Assembly: GCA_905214895.1 (NCBI GenBank)
Contig: CAJMNP010000028.1
Span: 1 to 9,140 of the forward strand
Length of the DNA stretch: 9,140 nucleotides
Direction: 5' to 3'
Source of the DNA: an uncultured bacterium
Lineage (GTDB): Bacteria; Actinomycetota; Coriobacteriia; Coriobacteriales; Coriobacteriaceae
The notes under the pieces were generated by a model. That model saw nothing but the letters and a program-made list of their open reading frames with translations, ran no database searches and was not told the origin of the DNA. The position numbers and the translations under genes were made by a program. This document shows, piece by piece, positions 7,230-9,140 of the stretch (positions within the stretch are counted from its first letter, which is position 1; each line of letters starts with the position of its first letter).

Positions 7230-9140
7230 CTACTCCCCCAGCAGCGCTTTCTCCGGCGTGATCGGCAGCGAGCGAACCTGATGTCCGGTGGCGTGTGCCA
7301 CGGCCGAGGCCACGGCGGCGAGCGGCGTGTTGATGACGACCTCGCCGATCGACTTGGCACCAAACGGGCCCGTCGGCTCATAGCTCGGCTCAAAGGCCAC
7401 GCGAATGCTGCCGATATCCAGGCGCGTGGGCAGCTTATAGCTCATAAAGTTGCCGGTACGCAGGCGTCCGCGATCGTCATGCTCAACAATCTCGTAGAGC
7501 GCGTGGCCGACACCTTGGGCAATGCCGCCCTCGGCCTGGACGCGCGCGAGCGCCTCGTTGATCACGGTGCCGCAGTCAACGGCAGCGGCGTAATCCACCA
7601 CGGTCACCTTGCCGGTGGCCTTGTCGACCTCGACCTCGGCAATGCCGGCCATAAACGGCGGAGGTGAAACGGGCAGACAGGCAGAGGCGTGCGAGGTCAG
7701 CGCGTCGCCGCCCGCGATGTTCTTGACGCACAGGTTGGCAAAGTCGCGCAGCGTGAGGTAGCGGTTCTGCTCGCGCGCGGCGCGCTCGTCGGACAAGCGC
7801 ACGTACTGGCCGTCGAAGACCACGTCGGCGACGTCAACGTCCCACATTTGGGCCGCCTTGGCGCAAATCTTCTGGCGCAGCTCGGTCGCGGCGTTCTTGG
7901 CGGCAAGGCCCGTCACGTAGGTACCGGAGCTCGCGTACGAGCCGGCGTCGAACGGCGACACGTCGGTGTCCACGCCGCGCACCACGATCTGCGAGCTCTC
8001 CACGCCCAGCTCCTCGGCGGCAATCTGCGCCAGGATCGTGTCGACGCCCATGCCGTTGTCGGTGGCGCCGGTGCCGATGGTAATGAAGCCATCCTCTTCC
8101 AGGCGCATGTCAATGCCGGCGATGTCCACGTTGGAGATGCCCGAGCCTTGCATGGTGAGCGCGCAGCCCAGGGCGCGCACGCGGTCGCCCAGGTCCACGG
8201 CCAGCGGCTTGTCGCGCCAGCCGATCATATCCATCGCGCGCAGCAGGCAGCGGTCGAGCGCGCAGGCGTTAAGCTTCTCGTTGTAGTACTGCGGCATGAT
8301 CTCGCCCTCGCGCACCATGTTCTTGAGGCGCAGGTCGGCAGGGTCCATGTGCAGCATGTCGGCGAGCTCGTTGACGGCGCTCTCCACGGCAAACTGGCCC
8401 TGGGTGGCACCGTAGCCACGATACGCGCCACCACGGTTGGTATTGGTGTAGACGGCGTCCCAGCTGAAGCGGCTCGCCTTCACGTGGTTGTAGATCGGCA
8501 GGCTCTTGTGGCCCGAAAGGCCGATCGTCGTGGTGGCGTGCTCGCCGTACGCGCCGGCGTTGGACAACGTATGCAGGTCGATGGCCGTGATGGTGCCGTC
8601 GTTCATGGCGCCCAGCTTAACGGTCATCTGCATCTGGTGGCGCGAGTTGCCCGCAGTGATGGTCTCCTCGCGGGTGTAGCAGCAGTAACTCGGACGGCCG
8701 GTCTGCTGGGTCACGAACGCCACGAAGATCTCGCAGCAGCCCGTCTGCTTGGAGCCAAAGCCGCCGCCGATGCGCGGCTTAATAACCTGCACCTGCGACT
8801 GCGGAATGTCGAGCGACTGCGCGACCATGCGGCGCACGTGGAAGGGCACCTGTGTGGAGGTGGTCACCGAAATGCGCCCGAACGCGTCGGTTGTCGCGAA
8901 GGCGCGGAAGGTCTCCATGGGCGCGGTCTGCGTGGCCTGGCTGGTGTAGGTGCGGGTGAAGACGATGTCACTCTGGGCGAAGGCCTCGTCCAAGTCGCCA
9001 AAGTCGTTCGTGCCGCTGCACACCAAGTTGCGCGGGACGTCGCCGCCCTGCGGGAACATAAAGGTCACGTCGCCCTCGGGGTGGACCACGATGTCGTTAT
9101 CGAGCGCCTGGGTAAAGTCGAGCAGGGGCTCAAGCACCTC
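7230..9140 (-). CDS. xdhA: Xanthine dehydrogenase-type molybdopterin-binding subunit, N-terminus outside window
   Basis: C-terminal 636 codons of a molybdenum hydroxylase large subunit, which hydroxylates purines or related heterocycles at a molybdopterin centre and passes electrons to partner FAD and Fe-S subunits. Numbered from the GTG at 9137, visible landmarks are APMETF (73-78, Glu75 at the position that contacts purine in bovine enzyme), RIGGGFGSKQ (122-131), AYRGYGATQ (238-246, with the conserved Arg240), GATDNGMG (357-364), and GAKSIGE (593-599), whose Glu599 is the catalytic base. The frame is open to the window edge; the roughly 130 missing residues include the small N-terminal subdomain. 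The Glu and Arg are also kept in many relatives, so the exact substrate is open: xanthine or hypoxanthine is most likely, but an aldehyde or another N-heterocycle is possible. No partner subunit lies downstream; a terminator follows. Confidence 0.9.
   Translation of the reverse strand, partial: EVLEPLLDFTQALDNDIVVHPEGDVTFMFPQGGDVPRNLVCSGTNDFGDLDEAFAQSDIVFTRTYTSQATQTAPMETFRAFATTDAFGRISVTTSTQVPFHVRRMVAQSLDIPQSQVQVIKPRIGGGFGSKQTGCCEIFVAFVTQQTGRPSYCCYTREETITAGNSRHQMQMTVKLGAMNDGTITAIDLHTLSNAGAYGEHATTTIGLSGHKSLPIYNHVKASRFSWDAVYTNTNRGGAYRGYGATQGQFAVESAVNELADMLHMDPADLRLKNMVREGEIMPQYYNEKLNACALDRCLLRAMDMIGWRDKPLAVDLGDRVRALGCALTMQGSGISNVDIAGIDMRLEEDGFITIGTGATDNGMGVDTILAQIAAEELGVESSQIVVRGVDTDVSPFDAGSYASSGTYVTGLAAKNAATELRQKICAKAAQMWDVDVADVVFDGQYVRLSDERAAREQNRYLTLRDFANLCVKNIAGGDALTSHASACLPVSPPPFMAGIAEVEVDKATGKVTVVDYAAAVDCGTVINEALARVQAEGGIAQGVGHALYEIVEHDDRGRLRTGNFMSYKLPTRLDIGSIRVAFEPSYEPTGPFGAKSIGEVVINTPLAAVASAVAHATGHQVRSLPITPEKALLGE

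Overview
The window looks like chromosomal housekeeping DNA from a high-GC anaerobic actinobacterium. The protein sequences (a tig-clpP-clpX operon, a ValRS with a zinc-ribbon insert, and a molybdenum hydroxylase of the type found in gut anaerobes) fit Coriobacteriia, perhaps Collinsella. That assignment is inference from family resemblance; there is no rRNA here. Every gene I can support is on the minus strand, so the transcription order runs from high to low coordinates.

Layout in transcription order. At 9140-7230 is the C-terminal part of a xanthine-dehydrogenase-type molybdopterin subunit, cut by the window edge and closed by a GC hairpin followed by T4. A tRNA-Leu(UAG) lies at 7089-7006 with its CCA encoded and an extended -10 promoter just upstream. 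Trigger factor (tig, 6914-5616, probably starting at TTG), ClpP (5464-4832) and ClpX (4830-3424) follow in the classical order. clpP and clpX are separated by one base, while a nested hairpin sits in the 150-bp gap between tig and clpP. These three genes form one protein-quality-control unit: nascent-chain folding at the ribosome, then ATP-dependent unfolding and proteolysis. Next comes a 336-bp intergenic stretch packed with palindromes, then valS (3087-391), another large palindrome, a terminator, and the first 36 codons of an unidentified gene (110-1).

The most interesting non-coding signal is a pair of about 100-bp structured repeats, A (271-371) and B (3107-3219), lying in opposite orientation immediately outside the two ends of valS. 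Over a gap-free 50-nt core they agree at 36 positions and share three blocks at identical spacing (TTCCGCACG, AGCACTTAATGTGCT, CAGGAC). The central hairpin has compensatory base-pair changes. The long outer arms are unrelated in sequence between A and B, yet self-complementary within each. This suggests a structured repeat family (RNA or mobile palindrome) that I cannot name. A second, unrelated palindrome (3291-3375) with GGGACAGGTTTATTTTGG-type ends looks like a REP/MITE element and probably also acts as a clpX terminator. I see no new protein-coding system; the coding regions are ordinary.
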